Assembly (NCBI GenBank): GCA_029706075.1
Contig: JAINUG010000053.1
Coordinates: forward strand, 1,398,501 to 1,462,500
Direction of reading: 5' to 3'
Length of the DNA stretch: 64,000 nucleotides
Origin: Aldrovandia affinis
Taxonomy: Eukaryota > Chordata > Actinopteri > Notacanthiformes > Halosauridae
Numbering within the stretch: the stretch's first letter is position 1; the number at the start of each line of letters is the position of its first letter. This document shows, one piece after another, positions 48,939-60,982 of the stretch. The notes under the pieces were generated by a model. It searched no databases and was not told the DNA's origin. It saw nothing but the letters and a program-made list of their open reading frames with translations. The translations under genes were made by a program, and so were the position numbers.

Positions 48939-49093
48939 CCCAGGTTTGGGGTCAGTTCCATTTCAATTAAGTCAATTCAGGAAATGATTTGAAATTAAAT
49001 TAATGAATTATGTTCTATGGGGATTTTTCATTTAATTAATTGAATTTGAGTTTGTTTTCCTGAATTAAAATGGAATTGACCCCAACCCTGGCA
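48939..49093. mobile_element. Short hairpin element (MITE-like)
   Basis: CCCAGGTTTGGGGTCAGTTC at the left is the near-complement of the right end (GAATTGACCCC then AACCCTGGC). The inverted match continues inward through ATTTCAATT and CAATTCAGGAAA, so nearly the whole 155 bp folds into one hairpin with an AT-rich loop. There is no coding capacity. It resembles palindromic vertebrate MITEs such as fish Angel elements; the family is not verified. Confidence 0.65.
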
Positions 49094-52000
49094 GGCTCGT
49101 ATTTATTCTTTTTAGTCCCGGGTTATTTCAGAAGCTGCATTTGGCCTAATTTCAAATGTGTTTAATTGCCGCTCAGCTTTTTATTTGATTGTGTTTCCAG
49201 TATGTTGGTATCTGTCCAGCTGAATGGGTTCAGTTCAGTATGCCGATGGCAAAAGAGCCTGGGCCGTCCTCTGATCTTCCACACACACAAACATTGATTT
49301 CCATATTTTCTGTGCGACTGAGTGCGTTGAGACGTGTCTTAATTTTTGTGTTTACGCGCATAACATCAGACTGTTTCCCATGTCCATTGTGATCAGTGGC
49401 AGACAAATGTAGAACTGTGATGTCACTGAAGTGATTTTACTGTATTCTAAGTGGAGCAGTGTTAAAGGTGTGTTTTGTTCTGAATATAAGAAGCCTCTGC
49501 TGATCAGTGGATTCCTAATCTATGTGTGATGTCTGAGTAATCAGCCCCCCATGTCAGATGAGCCATGGTTTTACAGAGTAGGTAGGGGGTATAGTGCTTA
49601 TAGTAGGGGGTCTTTTGTAGAAAGAGGTTGACTCCGGAGGAGAGTGGAAATAAATCTGTGTTGATTCATGGTTTACTGTTAATTTACATTGTTGAGGCTT
49701 GGCACAGCATGCCATAGCAACTAGATAATAGGGACTGACCCGTAAAAGCGAAGGCGAAATGTGTGTGTGGGTGTGTGCAAGGCCTCTTTATGCACAGAAA
49801 GCCTTGAATTCTGCAAGGCCATAGCTTTCAGAATATTAGAATCCAAACGACCAAAAAAGGCCAGAAGACGTTGAGCCAAGTTAGTGGACACTAGCTGCTG
49901 ATGTGAGTCACGTCATTTGTCGTCTTGTTCTGTTGTAGGGGGATTTCCTCAGATTCAAATTTTTAAGTGTCTTTAAGTGTTTTTCACTTAAATCAGAAGA
50001 CATACAGCAAAAAATTGCTCAATTTTTTTTTTTTTTTTTCAGCTAAGGGGTTAGTGTTTTTCCTGAGGACCTGTGCTGATTTCCAGTTGTTATTCCTGAC
50101 CCTGTGCTGTGTGTATTGCATATTGTATTTGATCTTTTTTTTCTTGTTTCTGTTTTGCCATTTGGATTTCTCGATTTCAGTCACTGAAAATAAAGGAAGA
50201 CCGACCTCCGAACATTGTCCCACACGTTCAGCAATGCGTCTATTTTAACCAATGATAACTCACGCCTACTGATGATTCACGCCATGCATGTTTCCATACA
50301 GATTATATACCATTTTCCCAGGTCAGGGTTTGTTCTGGGACTGGACTCGCTCGCTCATTCATTAATATAATGGAGTCCAAGACTCTGGTCTGGTACAACC
50401 CCTTCCCGGGGCCCTGAAGCTAACTCCTCTATTTTTGTTTTCTGACATGCCTTGAAGCGATGTTCCCACAAGGTAGGTTCACGACACGTCTTTCATGTTT
50501 GTGGGGACCTGTTTTATCTGTTCAACGTGCACCCATAGTCACGCCACGGCCCGCTCACCACCAAAGACAGTCATCTGTTTGAACATTAATGCCATTTAAA
50601 CGCCATCCAAGGGATTGGCGCTGACTCTGCGCAAGGTCGCAGGATCTACCTGGTACGCAGCCAGTTGGAAAAAACTGCTTCAGCATCTCTCTTCTTTCAT
50701 CATTCTAATGTCCTCTAACTCACCATATGGGCATGAATTAACATTCTGTGATGCTTTACATCTCTAAACCCAACAGAGAAAAAAAGACATCAGAAACCTA
50801 AATTCTAATAAAGGTATCTTAAAATACATTATACCGTACCATAAATATGGTAGCGTATATTATTTGTTATCATAATAATGAATAGCTTAGCAATCACTAT
50901 AGATACTGAAATGTAAAGAAATCAAATTGTATGTGACAGTACAGATTTTTGTGAAGTATCTGTCTGGATGAGTGGTCAGACCAAGCCTGTGTTGGCTTGG
51001 GGTAAGCTCTGACTCCTCTTTGGCCACTGAAACTCCCGGTGCCAGAGAAGACCACTACCCGTGTGCTGTCTCAAGGCCCTCGTCCTCCGTCTAGTCTGTG
51101 TGCATAGTGTATGCGTGTATGCTTGTGCGTCGTGTTGGTCGGTCCTCGTCCTCGTGTACTGTGTCTGTGTGCACTGTGCATGCCCATGCGCAATCTCGCC
51201 AGACATTCTTGTGGATTTAATCGGAATGTCTTGCCCAACTACTGGACAGCATTTTAGTTTACCATCGATTATTTCATTCATTCATTCAGCCATGCCTTCA
51301 TCCATCCATTTGTTCATTCAATCGTGCAGTCATTTGTAGATGTTGTTTCTTTTCCCCTGGAGCACTCTGTAAGCATGAATTGAGCGTCATCGTTGAATGT
51401 GCTTGCTTCCACCCCTCATAATTAATAATTCACTGATGTTGGACATTCGCCATGGGGCTAGTATTAGCAAAAGAAAACTGGACACTTAAAACCCAAGGTG
51501 TCAATTTTACTTTTCCTAAATTTCAGTCTGCTACTGATTTCAAATTACATTCACACACACACACACAACCACACATACATGCAGAAAAATACACATGCAC
51601 ACAACCACACAGATACATACAAGCAAATACATACTCATATTCAATCAGACACAAATTCAGTCTTACTTAAGTAGAGGTGATCCTTAAAACCAATCATTTA
51701 ATAACAGGGAAAAACAAAGTTGCATCCTTGGTTCCTTTCAACCACCTGTGAAAACTCTTATTTCGTTTTCCTATGCCTGCTCATTTCTTTGTAGGATTAA
51801 ATAATTACACAAAGCCATTGGCATCTGCCCGTCTTCCAAGATTTCATTGCCCAGCCTGAGGCCTGGACTCAGTCAACATTTGTCCTTAACTCTAACTTAC
51901 AAATAATGCAAGTGCAACTTTCTTTTCTTCACAATTTGGCAAGTTAATTATGTTGATTGCTGAACTGTCCAAACTCTGTTTGTGATGGAATGTTAGCTGT

Positions 52001-55000
52001 AATCATATGCAGGGCTTGAGATACTTTCCCATTACCTCATGCTGTCTGAACAGAGAGCAAGATATTAAACAGCCACCCAGGGTAATGCCAGGATAGCATA
52101 GCCATATAGTATATAATAGATTATAGACATAATGTTAAGGCATTAGCAGCAGTTCACATTTGTGGAAGTCCCCAGGAAATGGGTTGTGAGTAATCGGCAC
52201 TTTCTTTGTAACCTCTAGGTGCTTCCCGCAGTTGTCCGACATTTGCCATGGTGAACTTGATGTGTTTTCATATAAACAGGAAGTGAAGTCATTGAGGTGC
52301 AAGGTGTTCTGACTGCAGCTCACTCTGTGGTTTTTGACTGGAAGGGAGCTGCAGTATCCCTCCCCCGCTTGGCTGGTATTTCTGTCGTCTTAATTAGTTC
52401 AGCCGTGCTGCCGCTTTGGGTGTCGGATAAGATGACGGCGTGACATTTTCCTCCGGGTAACTTTAACATAATTCCTCCCAGTGGCTGGTAGGCCTGCCAC
52501 CCTGGCGCATTTGTGTATGGTTTCGATTGGCTGCGTTCTCTGAGTTCTGGGCAGGCTCACTGACGGTCTGACGCGAGTGGAACGATCGAGAGTGTGTTGC
52601 TGGCAGATGGCTGACGCGTGTGTTTAGTTTTATCCACTCGCCTCCTTGGAAGAGCAGTCCTCTCGCCTTTCAGTCCGCAGGCCTTTGCATCAGCGCCAGA
52701 ACGCTTCCATCTTTCTTCATTTCTCATAAGACTTTGTGTCCAAAAAGCAAACAAAGTCCTACGTTAATGTTAGAAAACGCTCAGATAGCAATAATGTACT
52801 GCCTCGTGCATCGTGCCCAGTACTCTAGTTCATATGGAACGTGAGATGAGCCTTATCTGTAATTATACAAACGTATTATCTTGCATGCAACTTAATGAAC
52901 TGGTCATGGATGTGGAACATGGGATTAAAAGGAATAAATAAGAGGAGGAGGAGGAGGGCACAATCGCTTTGGCGTTTTGTAATCGTGCTTCTCCCGTTAA
53001 CCTGCTCCCTGTTTGTCCTGCCAGCAGTCTGCTGGGAGCCGCTCTCACGAAAAACAAGATCCACTAGACAGCCTGCGTTACACCAGGGGCTCCTGGCAGG
53101 ACGCGTGGACGGCCTCAGCTCCCGCTCCGATAGCATGCCCTCTCTGGAGCGTTTCTCCTCCCGACTGCCACGACTTTCTTCTCCCGACCGCCACTTCCTG
53201 CCATGACTGGTCATCTCCCTCACTATCGTATCGAGCACTATCACATCGACGGTCTACTTGGGGGTTCTTCCCCTGCGTGTCCCAAGATGCCACGCACGAT
53301 GAAGAACAAACAAGGTCACGTTCATCTGGTACATATCGTTTCACACTGTTCTCACCATATAAGACTAGATATGTAGAACTGTAGATTAGTCTTTGGTCAA
53401 GGACTCCTCCCACATGCCTTTTTAAAATTGCCTCCCCTTTCTTTGATAAATGATTCATAGGCTACTGGCCCGCAGCCTGCTTTCAAACAAACAGTATGCC
53501 GAGCGCAGAACAAAAATGATAATCAGACATGTTTTTGGATCAGGATGTTTTTGTTATTTATCAGCGGGTGGGAGGGGTGTGGGCTTGGACGTCAGTCAGC
53601 TGGCCAGTTCGATAAGTTTCACTACTGAGTTGGAGTCTCATAGAAACATTACGCACCAATTTCGCAATAAATATTCGGAGAACACGGGCCTGCGATGGGT
53701 CCTGAGCTGTTCCGGAAAAAAGACACTGCCGCGTGAACGAGTAATGAAAGAATGCTAATAAATAATTTAACTGAAAGAGGCCCCCCCTCACATTCCTGGC
53801 TTGGTTTTTTTGCCGATGCCGATGTTGACAGAAATCCTAGTTCAATGAACTAGCAAGATTTTTTTTTAAACTGAGGCAGAGCATGACAGGGACTTCTCTT
53901 TAAATATTAGGCTTTTCAAGTGGTATTTGCCAGGCAAGGGTTAAGTGCAGTGGCCGTGTGTCTGTCGCCTGAGTGTTATTAATGCCACGCTGCTCCACGT
54001 GCATTGGCGTGCTACTGGGCATGCTCTGTTCACAGCGGCCGTCCTGGGGGACTGCCAGTCAGGAGATCACGCAGGCAGGGGCGAGGCGGAGAGGTGATTT
54101 TCGTTTTTGTCAAGGTGACACTGTTATTCGTTTACCCCCTAATATTAGATTATAGAGGCTCTCAGTGCATTGCATTTTCAATTGTGCTTTCAGTTCACCT
54201 GTAATAATGTACTCTCTTCAGTACCGACAGCAGAATGTTTTCATGGAGCAGAATACTTGTGCCTGATGTTAATGTTGATGTTAATATGCACAGCATTACT
54301 GCATTATTAATATTAAGTTGATTGTTTGAGTTTGAAGAGATATATTAAGACTCATCTTGTAAATAGACAATTTTAAAACCTCAATTATTTACTAAAACAA
54401 TTCATACATCAAATTTGTTTGATCTACTATATTAAGCTATTAGTGGCTGCAACCACACTGCCTAAGTTGCCGTATATTGTTGAATTATCACATTTTTAAA
54501 CCGAACCTATTTAACCATCAGGAGTGTACTTTGAAATCTGAACCACAGCCATTACAGCCATTTTTTAAATGCTTTTACACCTGTTTCTTCCAATTTGGAA
54601 TGCCCAATCATAATCTAAACCCACGCTTGCTGCAACCTCCAGCTGTCAATTCGGGAGAGTGTAGACAAGCTCACATTCTCTGAAACACGTGATGCTACTT
54701 CATTTCACACTGCAGTCTACTAGTTAAGTTTTCACAGACATGAGTCGGAGGAAGACACTTCGTGCGCAGCTTGTGTGCGCCCAGTTGGCCAGTGGGGGTC
54801 GCTGGTGCTTGACGAGACACGGACAATGGGCGGGCTGCATCCCTCCCTCCCTGGGCAGGGCTTTCGCCGATTATGTGTCGCTCTGCAGGGATGCTGGCCA
54901 GGTCTGGATTTGACAATAGACCATGGGCCTCATCCACACACTAGAACGATGCCTTAACAGAGCCACCTACAGCCATCAACTCTTGAGTGGCCCTCACCGC

Positions 55001-56577
55001 TAGCCTGGATTTCTTTTAGCCATAGAGCCATTGTTCAGCTGCTCATTCTGCACCCCTGTATCACGCTGCATATCTTTGAGTTTGACCAGAGAGCATTCCT
55101 GTGCAACAACACTGACGTAGGCTAAAAGACGGGGTGTGTGCTAAATACAGGATAAATTATCGTCAGGGAAGGTAATCATTAGCATGACCATTAGATTGAT
55201 TTCACTAGAAATACCCGCTGGCATCACGGCCTTGCTGGTGACCGTTTTGGATTGGGGTGCTAATGCCCGGCACGGCTTCCTCGTGGGGCAGCGTGCTGCG
55301 GTGGTTAGAGCGTGCCCACAGCGTAGCAGGGCCCGTCGAGCTTGGAGCTGGGAGACGCCGCAGCCTGAACTGTCAAACTAGAGTCACACTTCAGTTTGTG
55401 GGAGTCGAGCCCACATGGATCAGGCTCCTTGTTTGGCCGTCCAGTCACGAGAAAGTCGAGGAGAGGGCTCTGGGAATGGAGAGGGAAAAAAACCTGAACG
55501 TCTGGCCGCAGAATGCTTCGCTTACGTCCAGGCTCAGGTTACGCTGTCATTGGATTCGTTACGGTGCAGTAAGCCAAGTGTCATTGATGAGCAGCCTGGC
55601 TGCTAGTGGAAATTTGCGGATCATTACTGAGTGCGTTGCACAACCCTTTTTTGTGGACATCCTTAGATGGTGTGGTCTGATCTGAAGATGGGAGATGGGG
55701 CTTTGAAGTGGTTGGCTGAGACTGTGCAGTAGAGGTGTGATTGGCTGGGAGACAGATGATGTCGTGCACTCTCTGGAGTAAGAAAGATAAGTGGAAGAAT
55801 GGGGCCTAAACCTTTGATTTTGTGGGGTTTGCAGATGGATAGGACTGTTGTTTTTATGTATGGATGGAAGTGTACCATACTGAAATGGTTATTCAAAGGT
55901 TAATGCACCATAAAGCTCCCATTCCAAGGCAAGTGAACTTCCAGATTCGATTTTGTGCTCAGAGAAGTATTTTTTCTGCATGTTGAATGTGTTTCCTGAA
56001 TTAAAGATGACGTATACCAAAAATACTTTCACAAAGAAAGGAAAAATATTAACGGTGTAGGTCACGATGATGTGTGAAAAGCATCTCAAAGAGACCACCA
56101 GACTGTCAAGAGAAGCAACACACTAAACATGACTGCAACCCAACCACTCTACTGTCAGCAAATACAGGCCATTATAATTCCTAGCAAGATGCCCTGCCAT
56201 ACCCTGTGTACAGAATCAGGTCTGTATACTCTCTCAAGGACTGTGTGATTATTAATGTCCCAAGTCTTCACAGATTTCAATTTCTTCCTAGAATGATGTA
56301 AATACTCCGGATGTACCGTCCACCTCCTTCCTTGTCTGTCTGTCTGGCGTTCATTTCACTCGCCCTCATCGAGGAATGTCTTTGCCTGAAACAGAGATTA
56401 GTCTGCTTCCGCCAACTGCTGCTGTGCTTTACCTTCAGGTCAGCGTCTGCCAATGTGTGTGTGTCATGTGGGGGGGGGGAGGTGGAGGGACCATTTGGTC
56501 GTTGTGCCGTCAGGTGTTTTGTCTCCTGTGGTGTGTGTGTGTGAACCCCCCTCCTTGTCGCCCCTCTGCCCTCCCAG

Positions 56578-56706
56578 GCTCGACAGCAGGCCCAGATGAG
56601 GCATCAGATGGCGGCAGAGAGCAAGAGCGAGTACTCGGCCAACCTGCAGAAGTTCAACCAGGAACAGAATGAACATTACTACACCCTCATACCACACATT
56701 TTCCAG
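56578..56706 (+). CDS. fnbp1: fnbp1 exon 7: F-BAR (residues 172-214)
   Basis: The acceptor GCCCTCCCAG|GCTCGA and donor TTCCAG|GTAATG bound 129 nt, in phase 0. It encodes [20 protein letters not shown], then [19 protein letters not shown] and HIFQ. The donor is followed after 23 bp by an antisense SINE and then by sequence that repeats the donor motif. Confidence 0.96.
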
Positions 56707-56729
56707 GTAATGCCACACTCACACATTTT

Positions 56730-57102
56730 CTTTTTTATTTTAAGATTTTGTTTCAGATTTTCTCCCATTTTCTCCCAATTTAGTAGCCAATTAGACCTGC
56801 TATTTTATGTCAATCCCCCCCTAGTAATGTGAGTTTGCTGCCGTAGTCCTGCGACCGGTAGTGACGAAGGCGAAGTAACGTCTCCTCCGAGACTGCACTC
56901 ACCAGGCCGTCGACCGTAACCCGGTACTACAGGGCCACTCTTATGCGCAGCGAACGTCCTGTCGGCTTCCTTCCCCCCTCCCTGGGGCGGACAGCCCCTG
57001 GTGGCACTCCCGGCCAGAGCCGACTCTGGCGGGACGAGGAATCGAACCCTGGTCTCCGTGGCCAGTGTCGAACGATGTAACCACTGGAACACGCGGGAGG
57101 CC
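56730..57102 (-). mobile_element. Full-length SINE-A with 14-bp target duplication
   Basis: On the minus strand it runs from GGGCCTCCCGCGTGTTCCAG through B-box GGTTCGATTCC and the shared body to the tail that includes GGCTACTAAATTGGGAGAAA and ATCTGAAACA. The perfect direct repeat CACTCACACATTTT lies at 56716-56729 and 57103-57116. It is antisense to fnbp1, starting 23 bp past the exon 7 donor. Confidence 0.92.
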
Positions 57103-57116
57103 CACTCACACATTTT

Positions 57117-57285
57117 ATAAGCAATGCCACACACAGGATTACCTCACATGTAATACCACATACTGTCCAGGTAGTACCACACAACCCCCAACCACTAATG
57201 CTCCCTGGTAATACTCGTATATAACACATCATCCAGGTAATACCACACACTCATATGAAACGGTCATCCAGGAAATTCCACATTG
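57117..57285 (+). repeat. Degenerate repeats resembling the exon 7 donor
   Basis: The intron start GTAATGCCACAC recurs in altered form: CAATGCCACACA (57122), GTAATACCACAT (57150), GTAGTACCACAC (57171), GTAATACTCGTA (57208), GTAATACCACAC (57237) and GAAATTCCACAT (57272). Three are preceded by CCAG as in the true donor. Spacing is irregular, about 20-66 bp. Confidence 0.6.
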
Positions 57286-57335
57286 TCATAAGATGCATCA
57301 TGCAAGTATGTGGATGGAGTCATGTAGTACATGCC

Positions 57336-57497
57336 ATGTCAATGCCTGGAGTCTGCCAGGTCAGGTAGTTGAGGCAGAAACTACTATTCAAGTCTAGGCT
57401 AAATACAGTACTGGGTACTAAATTAGGACATGACGAGCCTAGATGGGCCGAATGGCCCGTTCTCATCATTATGTATTCTTATGTTCTTCTTATGATC
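57336..57497 (+). mobile_element. 3' end of the same LINE family as 15335-16712
   Basis: GTCAATGCCTGGAGTCTGCC, then GAGGCAGAAAC, AGGACATGACGAGCCTAGAT and GGGCCGAATGGCC match 16555-16688 in order, followed by TTCTTATG units. It is strongly 5'-truncated and has small deletions. Confidence 0.8.
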
Positions 57498-57529
57498 TTA
57501 TATAGCCTATACAGTGGATTTTTTTGTGT

Positions 57530-57532
<3 letters not shown>

Positions 57533-57608
<76 letters not shown>
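57533..57608 (+). repeat. (TG)n microsatellite
   Basis: An uninterrupted TG run of about 38 units lying about 180 bp upstream of the exon 8 acceptor. Confidence 0.95.
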
Positions 57609-57609
<1 letters not shown>

Positions 57610-57787
57610 AAGTTTGAAGGGGGTCATCCTAATAAGCATGCATGATTACACACTTCTTTTGAAAAGAGCTATTGAGCCCTCCCAACCATGTAAGCGAGAT
57701 CAGCAGTGTGAGTGCGATTTACGGAGGTATTTCCGTAATGGCATGGTCGAGAATGTAGAATCAATGACCTCTTCTTGACCTTTGAAG

Positions 57788-57934
57788 AGAATCCAAGAGA
57801 TGGAGGAGAAGCGAATTGAGAGGGTGGGGGAGTCTATGAAGACCTTTGCAGAGGTCGACCGGCAAGTTCTACCAATCGTGGGCAAGTGTCTCGATGGCAT
57901 GACAAAGGCAGCAGAATCCATTGAACCCAAAAGT
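57788..57934 (+). CDS. fnbp1: fnbp1 exon 8: F-BAR (residues 215-263)
   Basis: The acceptor CTTTGAAG|AGAATC and donor AAAAGT|GTAAGT bound 147 nt, in phase 0. It encodes [20 protein letters not shown], then [20 protein letters not shown] and AAESIEPKS. The first residue is R where mammals have K. A second AG lies two bases downstream (GAAGAG) and would shift the frame, so 57788 is preferred. Confidence 0.95.
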
Positions 57935-60344
57935 GTAAGTAGAACTGGAAGCTATAGAGTGCATATTCTACCCAGTAACTCACTTTGTATATAAAATGTG
58001 AATATATGTGTATATAAAAAAGAATGAGGTCATTAATTAGCACACAGTGCTCATGGTACAGTAGAATGTAAAACTGTGATTCATAGCTGATCACAGGGGC
58101 TAAAATAGATTAAAGCTATGCATGGGATTTAACCAAGCTGTTCTCCAGTTTGAAGTAAACACATTTTTCACCTCACTGACAAAGATTGTCTCTTATTTTA
58201 AGGTTTCAAAAAGAATAAGCGATTAGCTGTCTGATCTGGGCTGGCGATCCAAACCTCATTTCCCCCCTACTGCATTTCACAGATACATTTTAGGACCTAA
58301 AATACCTTAATTTTATAGAAAAAACAAAGCAACCTTGCTTTGACGCCACCCTCGTGGTCGATTGAAAGCACAGATGTGGCCCTGGGGTGTTCACCGAGCC
58401 GCGCTCCACAGAGCCAGACGAGGGGAACGTGAAAAGCAGACGAATAACGCGCACAGTCTGGAGGCTGACTCTGTCACTCCCGCGGAGGGGCCTCTCCATT
58501 CCGCGGCGCTGACTGTGTTGCCGGGCAGACTCCCACTCAGCCTGTCTCGGAGGAATCAGGTGCTGGCCTCCCCCTCTCGCCGGCGCCGCGAGTGGATAGA
58601 GGAGAGGGAAACGTCAGTGGATCTTCCACCAGTAAAAAAAACCCCAACTCAAATCTACAGTCGTGTATAGCAGTATTTGCTCTGCTGACACACCCCACCC
58701 GGTGGTCGATTCAGACATAATGTTACTTCAGATTATAGAAATATTAATATTAATGATATTACAATGTCTGCATTAGCAATTCAGGGTACAGTACCTAACG
58801 TACTGGACAGGGACAGCAGCAGTGCCGCAAATGCCACTCCCTTTTGTTTAAATAACGTGCAGTGTGCGCCCTGCCTAGTTTCTCCTTTCACATCACCTCA
58901 AAAAGACTTGAACCAAAATGATTCACCAGAAGTTGGAATTAAAGGATAGGTTTTCAGTCCAGCCCTGGCCAGCACAATGCACAAAAATGTGTAAAAGTCA
59001 CAAGGAAATCTCAGCACATAGAAGATAGAAGAATAGAAGGCCAAAACAGACTTTGTTAAATGTTATTGTCACATACTATTGATGTGCATTGATCAGAAGT
59101 AAGCATGCATCCTTCTGAGTAATGAGGACCCTGCCTACTCTCACATTCATTCTGGTCCCAAGAGTTCACTGGCCAATAAAGTGCTTAATCTGGTCACATT
59201 GTAATGAGTAGCAATTCAATCACCCATTTGTAATCTTGAATTAACAGGAGCATTCCTTTTTCCTTAGAGGAAGCATTACATTGTATTGCTACTTACACAA
59301 CATCTTCCATTTATTTGAAACTAATAAACTGATGTGTAATTATTTATTTTGAATTGAAATCAGTTTTTTTATATCATAACATAATATTCTCAATTTATTT
59401 AGAACTGAAACAAGATAAAATATGGTATCTAGAATGCGTAATCTTTCATTAACAGAAAGGTTTGCTGCCTATTGAGAAAACATTACTTTTTATTGCTACA
59501 TATATAGCATTCTCAATCTATTTGAAACTGAATAATGAATAACAGAAAACGGCATGCCAGGGTCTACGGGGACAGTTTAAACATTGGCACGGGGAGTCAG
59601 ACAGTTTTTGCAGGTTTTACTGGCCTAAAACTAGGTTTAAAAGATTTTACTAGCAAGCAAAAAGCAACATTTTACAATTTGGAAGGCTATGAGCACATAT
59701 CAGAGCTGGCTGATCAGATGGTAAATCGGACATAAAACACTCAATATTGTAATCAACCGAAGATATTTATCCAAAATTAGTCGTATGTATTTTGGGTATT
59801 TATTGGTAACCTAGGCTCTCCACCAATTTGATATCTCTTATTCTCACCTGATGAGTTGCAGCAGGAGTGCGTGGCGCTGTGGAAATTGAAATAATGTTTC
59901 TTCTCGCTTTCACACACTGGCTTGTGCTTGGGCCAGCTCTCCGGTAAATGAGGTTCACTGCACGGTATGAAGGAAAAAAAACATACAGCGGTCAGGGCCT
60001 AATCAAACCAACCACAGGAAAATAGAGAAGCTCATAAATGAAATCACGTGGCGTATCGATAACAGCAAAGGGAACAAAGAGAAGGACTGAGACTTTACAC
60101 ACGCCCTGACAAGTCACGTGACAGTTTTGTTAGCCCTACGCAGACATACCTTTCCCAAAATAATGCTAAAGATGTATTCCTTCCTTCTTAACCTGTGTTA
60201 TATCTGGCTCATTTTTTTACTTTCGGATGTTTAAGAATGTATTGGGAAGAACACCATTTATTGACAGTGTTGAAAATAGTTCTTCCATTGAACAGAAGTG
60301 CCACACAAGAGCCAAATCAGTTTCTCCCATTTTCTCCCGTACAG
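57935..60344 (+). other. fnbp1 intron 8
   Basis: 2410 bp. A CpG-rich patch at about 58340-58640 contrasts with AT-rich surroundings, but no exon or repeat was recognised in it. The rest, 58650-60340, is AT-rich and unremarkable. Confidence 0.88.
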
Positions 60345-60539
60345 GACTCCAAGCAGGTTGTAGAATCGTATAAGTCTGGATTCGAACCCCCCGGCGACGT
60401 GGAGTTTGAAGACTACAGCCAGGCGATGAAGAGGACTGTGTCAGAGTCCAGCCTTTCCAACTCTAAGGGCGAGGGCAAACCAGAAAAGCCCAGCAGCAAG
60501 AGCAAGGGAAAACTGTGGCCTTTTATCAAGAAGAACAAG
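60345..60539 (+). CDS. fnbp1: fnbp1 exon 9: end of F-BAR and start of linker (residues 264-328)
   Basis: The acceptor TCTCCCGTACAG|GACTCC and donor AACAAG|GTAAAG bound 195 nt, in phase 0. It encodes [20 protein letters not shown], including F276, the FBP17 residue whose change to aspartate disrupts lattice formation. It continues [20 protein letters not shown], then a Ser/Lys-rich linker ending [11 protein letters not shown], the conserved end of the extended F-BAR region. Confidence 0.96.
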
Positions 60540-60951
60540 GTAAAGACGCCGTGCTCCACCCCAGGGCTCGCACACCGTTTTTAGACAGGGCCGTCTTTCC
60601 ACACACACCCGCCTCAGAGAATCACCGCCCAGCAGGGCCTAGCCTAGATGTTCCAGTGCAGCTTTGTGACATCATTTCCTGTACCCTTACAGAAATGGCC
60701 TAAATGACAGGCCAATTAACCGTAGGATCAAATGGTAAATCTGCCAATCCTGTAGTGAATTAGCTTGTTGTAATAGTACTGCTTGTGTTGTTTTTGCATG
60801 TCCATATTACGGCAGTATGTAAGTTCTGTGTTCCATTTTTTATTGTTGTTGCCGTTGTTATTCTTGTTTTGTTTGTCTTTTATATTTGTTTAATTTGTGT
60901 CTTTTTTGTTCATAGTACAATTACTGTTTTATTATTTTTATTATTATTATG

Positions 60952-60982
<31 letters not shown>

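Larger units (their letters stand above)
56707..57787 (+). other. fnbp1 intron 7
   Basis: 1081 bp made almost wholly of repeats: an antisense SINE-A (56730-57102), degenerate donor-like repeats (57117-57285), a LINE 3' end (57336-57497) and a long TG run (57533-57608). Confidence 0.9.

Noticed and set aside
55281..55330. Possible tRNA-like A-box (GCGGTGGTTAGAGCG)
   Set aside because: No convincing B-box at the right distance and no SINE body shared with other copies.
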